64,000 bases of DNA from Shewanella baltica (GCF_900456975.1 NZ_UGYM01000002.1:4340001-4404000); one strand, 5' to 3'. Numbered from the stretch's first letter, positions 21,498 to 32,553 are shown. Program-made: numbers and translations. The notes: generated by a model not told the origin, from the letters alone.

Positions 21498-22009
21498 GCT
21501 AAAAATTCACTCCCTTGCGGCACTGTCAGTAATAAACTGTAGCCTTTAGTCGTTGGCACTAACACTAACTGCGATTTATCTGTTATCGCCAGAAATGCTC
21601 TACCTTTTCCCTGCAAATTAAACCAGCCTAATTGAAACCCTGGCATGCCTATGCCGTTGGTTTTAAAGCTCGGCGTTAAATCTGCCTCTTGCTGCAAATC
21701 GACTATGCGCGCCTCGGCGGGCAATAAATCCGCGCGGGATAACTGCACTTTATAGAAGGGCACATCCACTGTGAGTTCAGCATCGGTTAACACTAACTCG
21801 GCACTATTGGATTGATAAAAAACCCATGAAAATCCGCCCATCATCACCAGCAATATGCCTAAACTCGCCGACTTCGCTATCTTTGGCATATTTTTTAGCC
21901 ATAACATCAGCAAGATACCCGCTAAACCGAGCAATAAGACGATAAAACTGAAGATAGAGGTCTGGGTGAAAGGGGCGAGTTCGAAGTATTGAGGACTCAT
22001 TGGCAGCAT
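21467..22009 (-). CDS. Membrane protein with PH-like C-terminal domain (hypothetical)
   Basis: 180 aa. Two hydrophobic segments at about residues 17-38 and 48-65 are followed by a soluble beta-rich domain from about residue 70. That domain has the pattern of bacterial PH-like domains (LVLTDAELTVDVPFYKVQLSRADL, then GWFNLQGKGRAFLAITDKSQLVLVPTT). The family is seen in many gammaproteobacteria but has no assigned function. Convergent with rarD and monocistronic. Confidence 0.7.
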   Translation of the reverse strand: MLPMSPQYFELAPFTQTSIFSFIVLLLGLAGILLMLWLKNMPKIAKSASLGILLVMMGGFSWVFYQSNSAELVLTDAELTVDVPFYKVQLSRADLLPAEARIVDLQQEADLTPSFKTNGIGMPGFQLGWFNLQGKGRAFLAITDKSQLVLVPTTKGYSLLLTVPQGSEFLAQLQKSSSLL

Positions 22010-22119
22010 CTCCCGTGCAGTGAAGCCTTAATCTGCCAACAAAGACATATTATGTCAACAAAAATGCCAGCGCTAATATGAGTACTAGGCTGGCATTGAG
22101 TGGATTGATTTAGAACGGC

Positions 22120-23439
22120 TTAGAGATCGAGCGCGAGAATTTTTGAACGACGTTGATAGTTATACAACTGCTTTTTCTTCTGTGGCAGCGCTTCAACATC
22201 TTCAATCACAAAACCATGCTCGAGGAACCAGTGAATGCTCCGAGTTGTCAGCGCAAACAAGCGTGAATAACCGCGGTTTCTGGCCTGATTGATAATGTTC
22301 TTCAGCAGTAAGCTCCCTCTGTCGGCATCGCGATAATCGGGATGCACCACCAAACAGGCAAACTCGCCCGCATTGTCCTCTTCAAAAGGATAGAGCGCAG
22401 CGCAACCAATCACTAAACCATCACGCTCAATCAGCATGAACTGTTCGATTTCGATCTCAAGCTGCTCACGACTACGACGCACCAGAATGCCTTGTTCCTC
22501 CAATGGACGAATAAGGTTCAGTACACCGCCAATATCAGCGATCGACGCACAGCGTAAACGCTCGGCACTCTCAGTCACGATTTGCGTGCCTATCCCTTCG
22601 CGAGAAAACAGTTCCTGCAGCAAAGCGCCATCTTCGAGGTAGCTGACTAAGTGACAACGCGGTACGCCATTACGGCAAGCATCGATACTGGCTTTCAAAA
22701 AAGCCATAGTGCCTACGCAGGCAGAACCTTGCTCGGCCAGCTTGCTCATGATGTTTTGCGCATCGTTTGGCATCAATTCGGCAATCACGTCGCCATTGCG
22801 ATCGAGAATACCGTTCTGTGAGCTAAAACCGATCATCTTGTCGGCTTTGAGCTTGATCGCCACTTGGGTCGCGATTTCCTCGGCGGTTAAATTAAAGCTT
22901 TCACCGGTCACAGAAGCTGCAATCGGCCCCATCAACACGATGCAGTGATTATCTAACTGACGTTTTAAGCCTTGCACATCGATACGACGCACTCTGCCGC
23001 TTAAGCAAAAATCGATGCCGTTATCCACGCCTAATGGCTGGGCAATCACAAAGTTGCCGCTCACTAAGTTAATTTGCGCACCTTGCATCGGCGTATTGCT
23101 TAAGCTCATGGATAAACGCGCTGTGATATCAAATTGCAGTGCACCCGCAACTTGCTTGATCACTTTGAGCGAGTCTTCATCCGTAATACGCACGCCTTCG
23201 TGGTAGGCAGGTTCGATACCATTGACGGCTAATGCAGCATCAATCTGCGGCCTAGCGCCATATACCAACACCACTTTAATCCCTAAACTGTGCAGCAGGG
23301 CGACATCATTTAAGATGGCGCGGAAGTGATTCTGAGCCAAAGCTTCACCACCCAGCATGACCACAAAAGTTTTACCTCTGTGAGCATTAACATAGGGGGC
23401 AGAGTGACGAAATCCATCAACCAGTTCAGTGGTACGCAC
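22120..23439 (-). CDS. argA: ArgA, N-acetylglutamate synthase
   Basis: First enzyme of arginine synthesis, 439 aa. An amino-acid-kinase-like domain (about 1-285, the arginine feedback site) includes [14 protein letters not shown] and [13 protein letters not shown]-terminal GNAT acetyltransferase domain has the acetyl-CoA loop [15 protein letters not shown]. Translation begins at GTG (23439-23437), with GAGGTG about 12 bases upstream. A perfect ARG box lies upstream, so ArgR repression is expected. Confidence 0.95.
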   Translation of the reverse strand: MRTTELVDGFRHSAPYVNAHRGKTFVVMLGGEALAQNHFRAILNDVALLHSLGIKVVLVYGARPQIDAALAVNGIEPAYHEGVRITDEDSLKVIKQVAGALQFDITARLSMSLSNTPMQGAQINLVSGNFVIAQPLGVDNGIDFCLSGRVRRIDVQGLKRQLDNHCIVLMGPIAASVTGESFNLTAEEIATQVAIKLKADKMIGFSSQNGILDRNGDVIAELMPNDAQNIMSKLAEQGSACVGTMAFLKASIDACRNGVPRCHLVSYLEDGALLQELFSREGIGTQIVTESAERLRCASIADIGGVLNLIRPLEEQGILVRRSREQLEIEIEQFMLIERDGLVIGCAALYPFEEDNAGEFACLVVHPDYRDADRGSLLLKNIINQARNRGYSRLFALTTRSIHWFLEHGFVIEDVEALPQKKKQLYNYQRRSKILALDL

Positions 23440-23520
23440 GCGTTATTTACACCTCATTTTTGAGCTGGCAGCGTCACGATGACATGCCAGGAATGAATCG
23501 CTAACTTTCGCGTATGTTAT

Positions 23521-23534
23521 TGCATTTTAATTCA
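23521..23534 (-). promoter_or_regulatory. ARG box (ArgR operator) upstream of argA
   Basis: TGCATTTTAATTCA matches the ArgR half-box consensus TGNATWWWWATNCA at every position. It lies about 80 bases upstream of the argA GTG. A second, much weaker box may follow on the distal side near 23540-23557. Confidence 0.75.
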
Positions 23535-23712
23535 CATATAAAGAATTTATTCTCACTAAAGCGCAGTTTTAATGATTTAAAGTGCTTAGAACTGCACTAT
23601 TTTATATTTTCAGCAAGTGTTCACACTTTTTTAACTTCACAGGGGATGATTCAGCGGCTTAAGTTTGCGAGGCAATTATCTCAACTTGATGACTAACTAC
23701 TAAAAAAAGCGC

Positions 23713-23740
23713 AAAAAAAAGCCCCTTAAATAAGGGGCTT
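23713..23740 (-). terminator. Terminator of rpmB-rpmG
   Basis: Stem AAGCCCCTTA / TAAGGGGCTT with T8 on the minus strand, about 22 bases after the rpmG stop. Confidence 0.88.
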
Positions 23741-23762
23741 TTCTCGAAACAGTAACCAAGGA

Positions 23763-23936
23763 TTACTTGATTTTTGCTTCTTTGTAGATAACGTGCTGAC
23801 GAATAACTGGATCAAATTTTTTGATTTCCATTTTTTCAGGCATGTTACGCTTGTTTTTTTCAGTTGTGTAGAAGTGACCAGTTTTAGCTGTAGAAACTAA
23901 TTTGATCTTCTCACGATTACCTTTAGCTTTAGCCAT
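23763..23936 (-). CDS. rpmG: Ribosomal protein L33
   Basis: 57-aa large-subunit protein starting [17 protein letters not shown] with the typical [18 protein letters not shown] core. It lies six bases after rpmB in the standard rpmB-rpmG operon. It lacks the zinc-binding cysteine pairs seen in some L33 paralogues, so it is the zinc-independent form. Confidence 0.97.
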   Translation of the reverse strand: MAKAKGNREKIKLVSTAKTGHFYTTEKNKRNMPEKMEIKKFDPVIRQHVIYKEAKIK

Positions 23937-23942
23937 GATCTA

Positions 23943-24179
23943 TTATACCTTCTCGCCACGAGCACGAAGTTCAGCAACAACAACTTCGATACCTTTTTTG
24001 TCGATCAGACGAATACCTTTAGTAGATACACGTAACTGTACGAAACGCTTTTCTTCTTCTAACCAAAAACGGTGGTTTTGTAGGTTAGGTAAAAAACGAC
24101 GACGGGTCGCGTTTTTTGCGTGCGAACGGTTGTTACCAACCATCGGCTTCTTGCCAGTAACTTGGCATACTCTTGACAT
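23943..24179 (-). CDS. rpmB: Ribosomal protein L28
   Basis: 78-aa protein starting [20 protein letters not shown], continuing [14 protein letters not shown]. Start ATG is 24179-24177, with GGAGA upstream; a longer in-frame extension has no family support. First gene of rpmB-rpmG. Confidence 0.97.
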   Translation of the reverse strand: MSRVCQVTGKKPMVGNNRSHAKNATRRRFLPNLQNHRFWLEEEKRFVQLRVSTKGIRLIDKKGIEVVVAELRARGEKV

Positions 24180-24300
24180 GTCAATCTTCTCCAAAAACAA
24201 TTTTAACGCTCGAGCATTAATGTGCCTCGTATGGCCGTCGCCCGAGGCACAAAGAGGGCGCATTTTATACACGATCACAGAGTGAAGATCAAGTGTTAGA

Positions 24301-24978
24301 TTAATTAATCCAGCCTCGTTCTGCAAAAGAAACTATCTCTCGATCACCTACAACCATATGGTCCAATAAGGATACGTCTATGGTTGCTAACGCATTTTTT
24401 AATCGCTCAGTTATTCGTCGGTCAGCCTGACTGGGCTCGGCAATACCAGACGGATGATTATGACAAACTATAACTGCTGCGGCCTTTTTCTCCAGCACTA
24501 AGCTCACCACTTCACGTGGGTACACTGAGGCTGAGTCTATTGTACCGCGGAATAATTCGACAAATTGAATCACTCTATGCTGGCTATCCAGCAGTAAAAC
24601 TGCGAACACTTCATAGGAGCGATCTGCCAATTGTCTCATTAAATAGTCCCGAGTTAAATCGGGATTTGTTAAAACTTGACCTCTTTGCAGATTTTCCTGC
24701 GCTACACGCCGCGCTAATTCGGCCGCAGCTTGAAGCTGGGCGTATTTTACAGGTCCTACGCCCGGAAGTCGACACACCTGATTTCGAGGAGCACAAAGCA
24801 GGTTTCTGAGGCCGCCAAACTCGCTAATAAGCGACCTTGCAAGATCAACCGCGTTTAATCCCGCCAAACCGTTCCGCAATAATACCGCCAATAACTCCGC
24901 ATCCGACAGCTGCCCCGCCCCTTTTTGTAACAGTTTATCTCTGGGACCTTCCCCCTCGGGCCAATCTTTAATGCCCAT
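24301..24978 (-). CDS. radC: RadC, JAMM/MPN+ domain protein
   Basis: 225 aa. N-terminal UPF0758/HhH region ([35 protein letters not shown]) and a C-terminal JAMM metalloprotease-like domain with [15 protein letters not shown]. Despite the historic name, a direct role in DNA repair is doubtful. The order radC-rpmB-rpmG, divergent from coaBC, is the same as in E. coli. Confidence 0.94.
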   Translation of the reverse strand: MGIKDWPEGEGPRDKLLQKGAGQLSDAELLAVLLRNGLAGLNAVDLARSLISEFGGLRNLLCAPRNQVCRLPGVGPVKYAQLQAAAELARRVAQENLQRGQVLTNPDLTRDYLMRQLADRSYEVFAVLLLDSQHRVIQFVELFRGTIDSASVYPREVVSLVLEKKAAAVIVCHNHPSGIAEPSQADRRITERLKNALATIDVSLLDHMVVGDREIVSFAERGWIN

Positions 24979-25100
24979 GCGACCTCCCTGTCATCTCACA
25001 TATTTTCACTTTACTGAGTATGGACGAGATTTTTTGAACTGGGAGAGTCACTAAAATTCACCGCTTTGTGATATTGTTGGCGGCATTATTTCTATCTCGG

Positions 25101-26324
25101 ATGATGTCTGTGAGTCTGACAAATAAAAACGTCCTGCTGGGCATTGGCGGCGGTATTGCGGCCTATAAAAGTGCTGATTTAGTCCGTCGCTTAAAAGAGC
25201 GTGGCTTTGATGTGCGCGTGGTGATGAGCCAAAGTGCGATGGAATTTATCACGCCTTTGACGCTGCAAGCGTTATCTGGACATCCCGTTGCCTCAAGCCT
25301 ACTCGATCCTGCGGCAGAAGCAGCCATGGGCCACATCGAACTCGCTCGTTGGGCAGATCTCGTCATCATCGCCCCTGCAACCGCAAACCTATTGGCGCGG
25401 ATTAATGCCGGCATGGCCGATGAGCTGATCACCACCACTTGTCTTGCCACTGAGGCGCCTATCGCCCTGTGTCCGGCAATGAATCAGCAGATGTACCGTA
25501 ATCTGGCAACGCAGGCGAATTTAACCAGCCTGGCATCCCGCGGCTTTACCCTTTGGGGACCTGCAAGTGGCAGTCAGGCCTGTGGTGAAGTCGGCCCTGG
25601 TCGTATGCTAGAGCCATTAGACATCGCCGAACGGGCTACGCAGTTTTTTGCCACTCATGACGCCGTTGAACTTAAGCCACTCGCAGGACAGTCAATACTG
25701 ATTACCGCAGGGCCAACCCGTGAGGCAATTGATCCCGTCAGATACATTTCGAATCACAGTTCTGGAAAAATGGGCTTTGCCTTAGCCAAAGCCGCGGCAG
25801 ATATGGGCGCAACAGTCACCTTAGTCTCTGGCCCAGTGAATCTAAGCACCCCAGAAGGCGTGACCCGCATTGATGTTGAATCGGCGCAAAATATGCTTGA
25901 CGCTGTGATGGAACACGTTGATAAAAAAGATATTTTTATTGGCTGCGCCGCCGTTGCTGATTATCGCATTAGCGACATCGCAGCCTGTAAGATCAAAAAA
26001 TCGGCAGAAGAAATGCAACTTGCGCTGGTGAGGAATCCTGATATCTTAGCCACGGTTGCGAGCTTACCTAACCGTCCTTTTGTGGTGGGATTCGCCGCAG
26101 AAACCCATGATGTAGAAGCCTATGCGCGCGATAAACTCAAACGTAAAAACTTGAATATGATCGCCGCGAACGACGTTTCCGTTGCTGGTCTAGGCTTTAA
26201 TGCCGATGCCAATGCCCTGCGAGTGTTCTGGCCGCACGGCAGTCAAGACTTGCCTGCCACTGACAAACTCACGCTGGCGCGGCAATTACTTTCGTTGATA
26301 GTGAAAGAAAAAACAAATACATGA
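25101..26324 (+). CDS. coaBC: CoaBC, phosphopantothenoylcysteine synthetase/decarboxylase
   Basis: Bifunctional coenzyme A synthesis enzyme. The N-terminal flavin-dependent decarboxylase (CoaC) has [18 protein letters not shown] and the AMNQQMYRN active-site segment. The C-terminal synthetase (CoaB) opens with [20 protein letters not shown] and has NHSSGKMG. Several starts are possible (ATG 25101 or 25104, GTG 25110, and an upstream frame from 25068); alignment with E. coli Dfp favours the 25101-25110 set. The stop overlaps dut by four bases (ATGA). Confidence 0.95.
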   Translation: MMSVSLTNKNVLLGIGGGIAAYKSADLVRRLKERGFDVRVVMSQSAMEFITPLTLQALSGHPVASSLLDPAAEAAMGHIELARWADLVIIAPATANLLARINAGMADELITTTCLATEAPIALCPAMNQQMYRNLATQANLTSLASRGFTLWGPASGSQACGEVGPGRMLEPLDIAERATQFFATHDAVELKPLAGQSILITAGPTREAIDPVRYISNHSSGKMGFALAKAAADMGATVTLVSGPVNLSTPEGVTRIDVESAQNMLDAVMEHVDKKDIFIGCAAVADYRISDIAACKIKKSAEEMQLALVRNPDILATVASLPNRPFVVGFAAETHDVEAYARDKLKRKNLNMIAANDVSVAGLGFNADANALRVFWPHGSQDLPATDKLTLARQLLSLIVKEKTNT

Positions 26325-26779
26325 AAACACCGATTGAATTAAAAATTCTCGACTCCCGTATCGGCTCAGAATTTCCTTTACCTGCCTACGCTACACCTGG
26401 CAGTGCAGGCATGGATCTTCGTGCCATGATCGACACGACTTTGACTATAGCACCGGGTGAAACCGTGCTTATTCCAACGGGGATTGCCATTCATGTTGCC
26501 GATCAAGGACTGGCTGCAGTGATTTTGCCGCGCTCAGGTCTTGGCCATAAACACGGTATCGTACTGGGGAATCTGGTCGGACTCATAGATTCAGATTACC
26601 AAGGACCCTTAATGGTGTCTTGCTGGAATCGTAGCGACAGTCCTTTTGCCTTAGAAATTGGCGATCGTCTCGCACAACTGGTGTTTGTTCCTGTAGTACA
26701 AGCACAATTCAAACTCGTTGATGAGTTCGACAGCTCAGATCGTGGTGAAGGCGGATTTGGCCATTCAGGCACTAAATAA
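26321..26779 (+). CDS. dut: Dut, dUTP diphosphatase
   Basis: Trimeric dUTPase of 152 aa that hydrolyses dUTP to dUMP. The five conserved motifs are present, including [32 protein letters not shown] and the C-terminal [11 protein letters not shown] arm. Translationally coupled to coaBC. Confidence 0.97.
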   Translation: MKTPIELKILDSRIGSEFPLPAYATPGSAGMDLRAMIDTTLTIAPGETVLIPTGIAIHVADQGLAAVILPRSGLGHKHGIVLGNLVGLIDSDYQGPLMVSCWNRSDSPFALEIGDRLAQLVFVPVVQAQFKLVDEFDSSDRGEGGFGHSGTK

Positions 26780-26813
26780 TCCCCTAAGTCGTTATTGAGC
26801 CAAGGATACTGCA

Positions 26814-27407
26814 ATGGCTGTAAGCCCAAAAATTAATCGTCGTGAACATATTTTGCAATGCCTAGCGCAAATGCTAGAAACCAACCCAGGACAAAGGATC
26901 ACCACAGCGAAACTGGCCTCAGAAGTCGGTGTATCGGAAGCCGCCCTATACCGTCACTTCCCGAGTAAAGCACGGATGTTCGAAGGCTTAATCGAATTTA
27001 TCGAAGAGTCGTTATTGTCGCGCATCAATTTAATCATGGATGACGAAAAAGACACCATGAAGCGCTGCCAACTCGTGCTGCAACTGTTACTGATCTTTGC
27101 CGAGCGTAACCCGGGTATTTCCCGCGTCCTCAATGGTGATGCGCTGCTAGGAGAAAACGAACGCCTGCGGAGCCGTATTAGTAACTTATTTGCCAAAATT
27201 GAAACCCAGTTAAAGCAAATTCTACGGGAAAAAACCCTGCGGGAAGGCAAAGGCTTCAACTTAGACGAAGCCATATTAGCCAATTTACTGTTAGCCTTTG
27301 CCGAAGGGCGAATCGCTCAATTTGTACGAAGTGAATTCAAACTCAAACCTACCACACACTTCGATGAACAGTGGCGTTTTATCCAACATCAGCTTTTACA
27401 AAGCTAA
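26814..27407 (+). CDS. slmA: SlmA, nucleoid occlusion factor
   Basis: TetR-fold protein of 197 aa that binds specific chromosomal sites and blocks FtsZ assembly over the nucleoid. The N-terminal helix-turn-helix reads [21 protein letters not shown], split here as residues about 29-49. Position after dut and near pyrE matches E. coli slmA (ttk). Confidence 0.95.
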   Translation: MAVSPKINRREHILQCLAQMLETNPGQRITTAKLASEVGVSEAALYRHFPSKARMFEGLIEFIEESLLSRINLIMDDEKDTMKRCQLVLQLLLIFAERNPGISRVLNGDALLGENERLRSRISNLFAKIETQLKQILREKTLREGKGFNLDEAILANLLLAFAEGRIAQFVRSEFKLKPTTHFDEQWRFIQHQLLQS

Positions 27408-27419
27408 TGATTTTTCAAC

Positions 27420-27452
27420 ATAAAGGACGGTAACTATCGTCCTTTATTTTTA
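27420..27452 (+). terminator. Terminator after slmA
   Basis: Stem ATAAAGGACG / CGTCCTTTAT, eight-base loop, followed by T5. Confidence 0.8.
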
Positions 27453-27543
27453 ACCTTCCCTTCTTGTCTCACTAGCACTTTTGTTTTATCCTCGAAAAAA
27501 CATTTTCAGAACAAAAAACACAATAAATTTACAAGGATGTCAG

Positions 27544-29532
27544 ATGAAACTCTTCCGATTAGCGACTTTAGCTACGCTTTGCTTGCCTATGCTGTCCCTA
27601 CATACTTTTGCAGCCGATACCACTGCAAGCAATACCTTATTGCTTGCACAGCAGTTCAGTAAAGGTGATGAATATTCAAATGTTAAAATATCTCCTACTG
27701 GTAAATACTTAAGTGCAATCACGAGTGTCGAGGGGAAAAATGTTCTCTTAGTCTTAGATGCTCAAACCAAAAAACTCCTTAATGCGATACGCTTTCCCAG
27801 TAACGCTCAAGTCGGCGACTATGAATGGGCCAATAATGAGCGACTGGTACTGGCGAAAGAATACCTAAAAGGCTGGAGAGATGTTCCGCAGTACTACGGA
27901 GAATTATTGGCCGTGAATGCCGATGGTTCACGAAAGGCTTATCTATTTGGCTTCGAAAGTGGCGAACAACAAACAGGTTCAAATATTAAGAAAAATACTG
28001 CAATAAATGCCACAGCATTTATTCTCGATCCTCTGCCAGATGATGAGCGCTATATGCTGGTCAACGCTATTCCATGGAATAACGAGAGCAGCCTGAATAT
28101 TGAATTAAAACAAGATGTATATCGAGTCGACCTGTTTACTGGGGTTCGTAAACGCATAACAGGAGCCCCGATAGGTCAAGCACGTTTTATGACAGATCAT
28201 GAGGGTGAAGTCCGCTTCGTTGCAGGTGAGGACAGTAAAAACATCACTAAAGTGTTCTACCGCAAAGACGGTGACTGGATAAATACCGACAAGCTAAACC
28301 TAGGCCTAACCGACTTTCAGCCACTTTCCTTCGCCGATGATAAAAATGCGATTTATGCCGCTGGTCGCTCTCAAGGCGAAACCTTAGGGGTTTACAAGAT
28401 TAATCTAGAAACGGGCGATAAGAGCGAGATTATTCAAGATAAAAACGTTGATCCCAGCAATTTTTGGATTAACGGCACCAATAAACAACTTTACGCCGTC
28501 GAGTTTGAAAATGGCTACCCAAGTTATGCCTTCGTCGATAATGAAGATTCGCACGCTAAATTACTAAAAGATCTGCTTGGTGCCCTCCCAGGCCATCAAG
28601 TCCGAATTGTTAGCGAAACCCGAGATGCTGAAAAACTCGTTGTAGTTGCATTTAACGATCGTAATCCTGGTGATTACTACATATTTGATACGAAAAAACT
28701 GAAACTTGAATATCTAGCAGCCGCTAAAAAATGGCTCGACCCAGAGCAAATGGCGGAGGTAAAACCCATCAGTTTCACCAGTCGTGATGGTAAAACAATC
28801 AACGGTTATTTAACGCTACCTTTCGGTAAAGAAGCTAAAAATCTGCCCTTAGTTGTCAATCCGCACGGTGGTCCACACGGTATCCGTGACTGGTGGGGCT
28901 TTGACCCGCAAAACCAATATCTAGCGAGCCAAGGCATAGCAGTTCTACAAGTCAACTTCCGTGGTTCTGGCGGGTATGGCGATCAATTTGAACGTGCAGG
29001 TTATCAAAAATGGGGCTCAGATATACAACACGATATCATCGACGGTACCCAATATGTCATTGACCAAGGTTTCGCCGATAAGGAGCGTATCTGTATCGTT
29101 GGCGGCAGTTTTGGTGGTTACAGCGCCTTGCAGAGCGCCGTACTTTCTCCAGATATGTTTAAATGCGCCATAGGTGTAGCTGGCGTATATGATCTTGAAT
29201 TGATGTTTAATGAAGGCGATGTTGCCAGTAGACGCTCAGGCACTAGCTACCTCAAAGAAGTTCTTGGCCAAGATAAAGCGGTACTCAAAGCAATGTCTCC
29301 TTCTGAAAATGTCGATAAACTCAAAGCAAACATACTATTGGTGCATGGTGGTGAAGATGATCGAGCGCCAATTGAGCAACTCGAATCCCTCGAAAAAGGC
29401 CTAAAAGCTCACAATTATCCTTACCAAAAACTGGTAATGGACAATGAAGGGCACGGTTTTTATAACGATGAGCATAGAGCGAAATATTATGAACAAATGC
29501 TCAGCTTCCTAAAAACTAATCTAAAACTTTAG
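27544..29532 (+). CDS. Exported prolyl oligopeptidase-family (S9) peptidase
   Basis: 662 aa with a signal peptide (MKLFRLATLATLCLPMLSLH...FA), hence periplasmic or extracellular. A beta-propeller-like N-terminal half is followed by an alpha/beta-hydrolase domain. That domain has the oxyanion segment NPHGGPHGIRD, the nucleophile elbow GGSFGGYSAL, an aspartate in HGGEDDRAP and the histidine in EGHGF, a complete S9 triad. Start 27544 follows AAGGATGTCAG; the upstream in-frame extension is not supported. Substrate specificity (acylaminoacyl- or dipeptidyl-peptidase-like) cannot be set from sequence alone. Confidence 0.9.
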   Translation: MKLFRLATLATLCLPMLSLHTFAADTTASNTLLLAQQFSKGDEYSNVKISPTGKYLSAITSVEGKNVLLVLDAQTKKLLNAIRFPSNAQVGDYEWANNERLVLAKEYLKGWRDVPQYYGELLAVNADGSRKAYLFGFESGEQQTGSNIKKNTAINATAFILDPLPDDERYMLVNAIPWNNESSLNIELKQDVYRVDLFTGVRKRITGAPIGQARFMTDHEGEVRFVAGEDSKNITKVFYRKDGDWINTDKLNLGLTDFQPLSFADDKNAIYAAGRSQGETLGVYKINLETGDKSEIIQDKNVDPSNFWINGTNKQLYAVEFENGYPSYAFVDNEDSHAKLLKDLLGALPGHQVRIVSETRDAEKLVVVAFNDRNPGDYYIFDTKKLKLEYLAAAKKWLDPEQMAEVKPISFTSRDGKTINGYLTLPFGKEAKNLPLVVNPHGGPHGIRDWWGFDPQNQYLASQGIAVLQVNFRGSGGYGDQFERAGYQKWGSDIQHDIIDGTQYVIDQGFADKERICIVGGSFGGYSALQSAVLSPDMFKCAIGVAGVYDLELMFNEGDVASRRSGTSYLKEVLGQDKAVLKAMSPSENVDKLKANILLVHGGEDDRAPIEQLESLEKGLKAHNYPYQKLVMDNEGHGFYNDEHRAKYYEQMLSFLKTNLKL

Positions 29533-29590
29533 GATTGACTCAAACTTGCCGTCACTGCCAGTCTAAACTCGATTGGCAGTGGCTGATTTA

Positions 29591-29624
29591 AAGCCGATAT
29601 CCGATAAGGACTATCGGCTTTTTC
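29591..29624 (+). terminator. Terminator after the S9 peptidase gene
   Basis: Stem AAGCCGATA / TATCGGCTT followed by TTT, about 60 bases past the stop. Confidence 0.7.
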
Positions 29625-29802
29625 ATGTGGCTCATGAGCGTTTTTCGGTATGAATTATCTGCAATTCGCGTTATCCTCCTCCCCCTATTCTTGCCCTAGC
29701 GAGAATAACAATAATTTGTATCTGATGCTGAACAGCCCAAGTACCACTCGATGCTCAGCATAGGTTTTCTGTTATAGCCGCTACGACGTAGTGGAGGATA
29801 AG

Positions 29803-30453
29803 ATGGCATTAAGTGAAGCAGCAGTAAAAGTACAAGCCGCGTTATTAGAACGTGGACTTGAAACCCCAATGCTCCCAAGCGTTTACAGCAGTGAAGAACG
29901 TAAAGACAAGATTGAACATCATATGAAAGAAATCCTGACATTAATGTCATTGGATCTGTCAGACGATAGCCTTGCCGATACGCCGCGCCGCATTGCTAAA
30001 ATGTACGTCGATGAAATCTTCTCCGGCTTAGATTATGCGAACTTCCCTAAGATCACGGTTATCGACAATAAGATGGGCTTCGATGAAATGGTGCGAGTGC
30101 AAGACATTAGCCTCACCAGCACCTGCGAACACCATTTAGTGACGATCGATGGCACAGCGACCATAGCTTATCTACCACGCAAAAAAATCATTGGTTTATC
30201 AAAGATTAATCGTATCGTGCGTTTCTTTGCCCAACGTCCACAAGTGCAAGAGCGTTTGACTCAGCAAGTGTTAGTCGCGCTGCAGACCTTGCTCGAAACC
30301 AAAGACGTTGCGGTTAAAATGGATGCTGTGCATTACTGCGTCAAATCCCGTGGCGTGATGGACTCAACCAGTTCGACCACTACCACAGCGCTGGGCGGTA
30401 TTTTCAAGTCTAACCCTGCGACCCGCGCCGAGTTTTTGCATCAGTCGAAATAA
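29803..30453 (+). CDS. folE: FolE, GTP cyclohydrolase I
   Basis: 216 aa; converts GTP to dihydroneopterin triphosphate for folate synthesis. The zinc and active-site segment [12 protein letters not shown] and the [20 protein letters not shown] motif are intact. ATG 29803 follows GGAGGATAAG and is better than the in-frame GTG at 29791. Confidence 0.96.
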
Positions 30454-30515
30454 GTGTATTGAAGCGTAACGTTATTTAAAGCGTGCCTAAATCAATAGCA
30501 ATCAATATAACTCAA

Positions 30516-30559
30516 CAAAAAACGCTGCGATTCCTTCTATAGAATCGCAGCGTTTTTTG
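30516..30559 (+). terminator. Terminator after folE
   Basis: Long perfect stem AAAACGCTGCGATTC / GAATCGCAGCGTTTT with A- and T-runs on both sides; can also serve pyrE from the opposite strand. Confidence 0.88.
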
Positions 30560-30678
30560 TTTTCATACCCACTCAATCAAACCTTTCTCGGCCTAGCTAA
30601 GGTCATTACCAGCTGATTAACTGATTTCACAAAGTTAGTGATAGCCACTTGATCAATACCAGCGGCTAAGCACTCGAT

Positions 30679-31320
30679 TTAAATGCCGTATTGCTCGCGG
30701 TACTGGCTTACAGCGGCAAGTTGCACTTCCATTCCAGGCTTTTCTGATAAATAGCTAATGAGGTCGGCAAGTTTAATGATCGCCACTATGCCACAGCCAA
30801 AATCACGCTCAACCTCTTGAATAGCCGATAACTCGCCCTTGCCTTTCTCTTGTCTATCTAAGGCGATCAACACACCGGCTAATTGTGCCTTATGGGCTTC
30901 GATGATTTCCATCGACTCACGAATTGCCGTACCGGCAGTGATCACGTCGTCTACCAACATAACGCGGCCTTTCAGCTCGCTTCCGACTAAGCTGCCACCT
31001 TCGCCGTGATCTTTTTTCTCTTTGCGGTTAAAGCAGTAAGGGATATCGATATCGTGGTGTTCACACAGGGCAACCGCCGTAGTGGTCGCAATCGGAATGC
31101 CTTTGTAAGCTGGGCCAAACAGCAAATCGTAATCAATGCCTGAATCCACTAACGCAGCGGCATAGAAACGGCCTAAACGCGCCAAGTCACGGCCAGTATT
31201 GAACAAACCCGCATTGAAGAAATAAGGACTGATACGACCCGATTTAAGGGTAAATTCGCCAAATCGCAACACCTGACGTTCTAGGGCAAATTCAATAAAC
31301 TCACGTTGATAGGCTTTCAC
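30679..31320 (-). CDS. pyrE: PyrE, orotate phosphoribosyltransferase
   Basis: 213 aa; makes OMP from orotate and PRPP in pyrimidine synthesis. The PRPP-binding loop is [16 protein letters not shown] and the [14 protein letters not shown] segment is present. It follows rph on the same strand, with an attenuator-like hairpin in between, as in E. coli. Confidence 0.97.
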   Translation of the reverse strand: MKAYQREFIEFALERQVLRFGEFTLKSGRISPYFFNAGLFNTGRDLARLGRFYAAALVDSGIDYDLLFGPAYKGIPIATTTAVALCEHHDIDIPYCFNRKEKKDHGEGGSLVGSELKGRVMLVDDVITAGTAIRESMEIIEAHKAQLAGVLIALDRQEKGKGELSAIQEVERDFGCGIVAIIKLADLISYLSEKPGMEVQLAAVSQYREQYGI

Positions 31321-31445
31321 AATATCTCCTTACGTCTTTGTATTTTATTGGTTTTTATTAGGTAATGTTTTATTGGGTAACATTTAATTCGGTACAGGGC
31401 TTGTCTAACACTAGCATCTTGCTGCAGATAAAAAGTTGCAGCTAA

Positions 31446-31483
31446 TAAAAAGCCCCGCACTCTATAACATGACGGGGCTTTTT
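31446..31483 (-). terminator. rph-pyrE intercistronic attenuator
   Basis: On the minus strand AAAAAGCCCCG and CGGGGCTTTTT form a stem with T5, starting 14 bases after the rph stop and about 125 bases before the pyrE ATG. In E. coli, UTP-dependent coupling of rph translation to transcription controls such an attenuator; the same geometry here suggests the same control. Confidence 0.72.
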
Positions 31484-31496
31484 CATCACCACACTA

Positions 31497-32210
31497 TTAG
31501 TTCAGTGCGGCTTTCTGCACATCGACGATTTCACGAATACTGTTCTTCGCCAATGCCAACAGTTCGAGTAATTCTTCATGGCTGAATGGCTCGCCTTCGG
31601 CGGTGCCTTGAATTTCGATGATCTTGCCCGTTTCCGTCATCACCACGTTCATGTCAGTTTCAGCGGCGCTGTCTTCGATATATTCTAGATCGCTTATCGC
31701 TTCACCCTTATAAATACCTACGCTGACTGCAGCGATAAGGAATTTCAGCGGGTTAGATTTAATGATACCTTTACCACGTGCCCAGTTCAGCGCATCCACT
31801 AAGGCCACACAAGCGCCAGTGATAGAAGCAGTGCGCGTGCCACCGTCAGCTTGGATCACATCACAATCGATCACGATAGTGTTTTCGCCTAGAGCTTTCA
31901 TATCCACACAAGCGCGCAGAGCACGGCCGATAAGACGTTGAATTTCTTGTGTACGGCCAGATTGCTTACCGCGAGCGGCTTCACGATCCATACGGCTATG
32001 GGTCGAACGTGGCAACATGCCGTATTCCGCCGTCACCCAGCCTTGACCCTGACCTTTAAGGAAACGTGGCACACCTTCAGTAAAACTGGCGGTACAAAGC
32101 ACTTTCGTTTCGCCAAATTCCACTAACACAGAACCTTCTGCATGGGCCGTAAACTGGCGAGTGATAGTGATGGGACGAGTTTGTGCTGGCGTTCTGTTAC
32201 TTGGACGCAT
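31497..32210 (-). CDS. rph: RNase PH (Rph)
   Basis: Phosphorolytic 3'-5' exoribonuclease for tRNA 3' trimming, 237 aa. [18 protein letters not shown] opens the chain; [22 protein letters not shown] and [17 protein letters not shown] are diagnostic. Full length, unlike the frameshifted rph of E. coli K-12. Confidence 0.97.
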   Translation of the reverse strand: MRPSNRTPAQTRPITITRQFTAHAEGSVLVEFGETKVLCTASFTEGVPRFLKGQGQGWVTAEYGMLPRSTHSRMDREAARGKQSGRTQEIQRLIGRALRACVDMKALGENTIVIDCDVIQADGGTRTASITGACVALVDALNWARGKGIIKSNPLKFLIAAVSVGIYKGEAISDLEYIEDSAAETDMNVVMTETGKIIEIQGTAEGEPFSHEELLELLALAKNSIREIVDVQKAALN

Positions 32211-32339
32211 GCGAGATTCCTGTATTCTGAGTCATTGACCGATTTTGGCTGCATATTATAAGGGCTTGAGCCTTAGGATGCCATGCTTAGGGTGATTCTC
32301 TGGCAAACTCGTCACACTCAAACGCCAAATCCGTGTCCT

Positions 32340-32553
32340 TATACCCAAACAACCTGAAGATGCAGAATTCAGCGGGAGTTTAACGCACTTTAGGCAAGGC
32401 GGTTATTGCTCCTGCATAAATGGCATTCACGCCATCCATGGCGATTGCGGTTATTTGCGGACCTAGTGGACTAAGTTAAAAATAACCAACGCAGCATAAA
32501 GTGCGTTACCCCGTGGTTAACATCAGCCGCTGGGACGGAGCAGCTTGGGTATA
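32340..32553 (+). repeat. Dispersed repeat, copy B (214 bp, short form)
   Basis: Bounded by TATACCCAA and TTGGGTATA inverted ends. Inside, TAACGCACTTTA (about 32380) and TAAAGTGCGTTA (about 32497) form a second inverted pair. About 200 bases match copy C (reverse strand) almost perfectly, but B lacks the roughly 115-bp right-hand module of C. It fills most of the rph-yicC divergent intergenic space, whose remainder shows nothing else recognisable. Confidence 0.85.

Noticed and set aside
23514..23696. 60-aa ORF upstream of argA
   Set aside because: Covers the argA promoter and ARG box, with no ribosome site; regulatory DNA is a better explanation.
23943..24326. Longer L28 with an N-terminal extension
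   Set aside because: The extra 49 residues do not resemble any L28, and a good ribosome site lies before the ATG at 24179.
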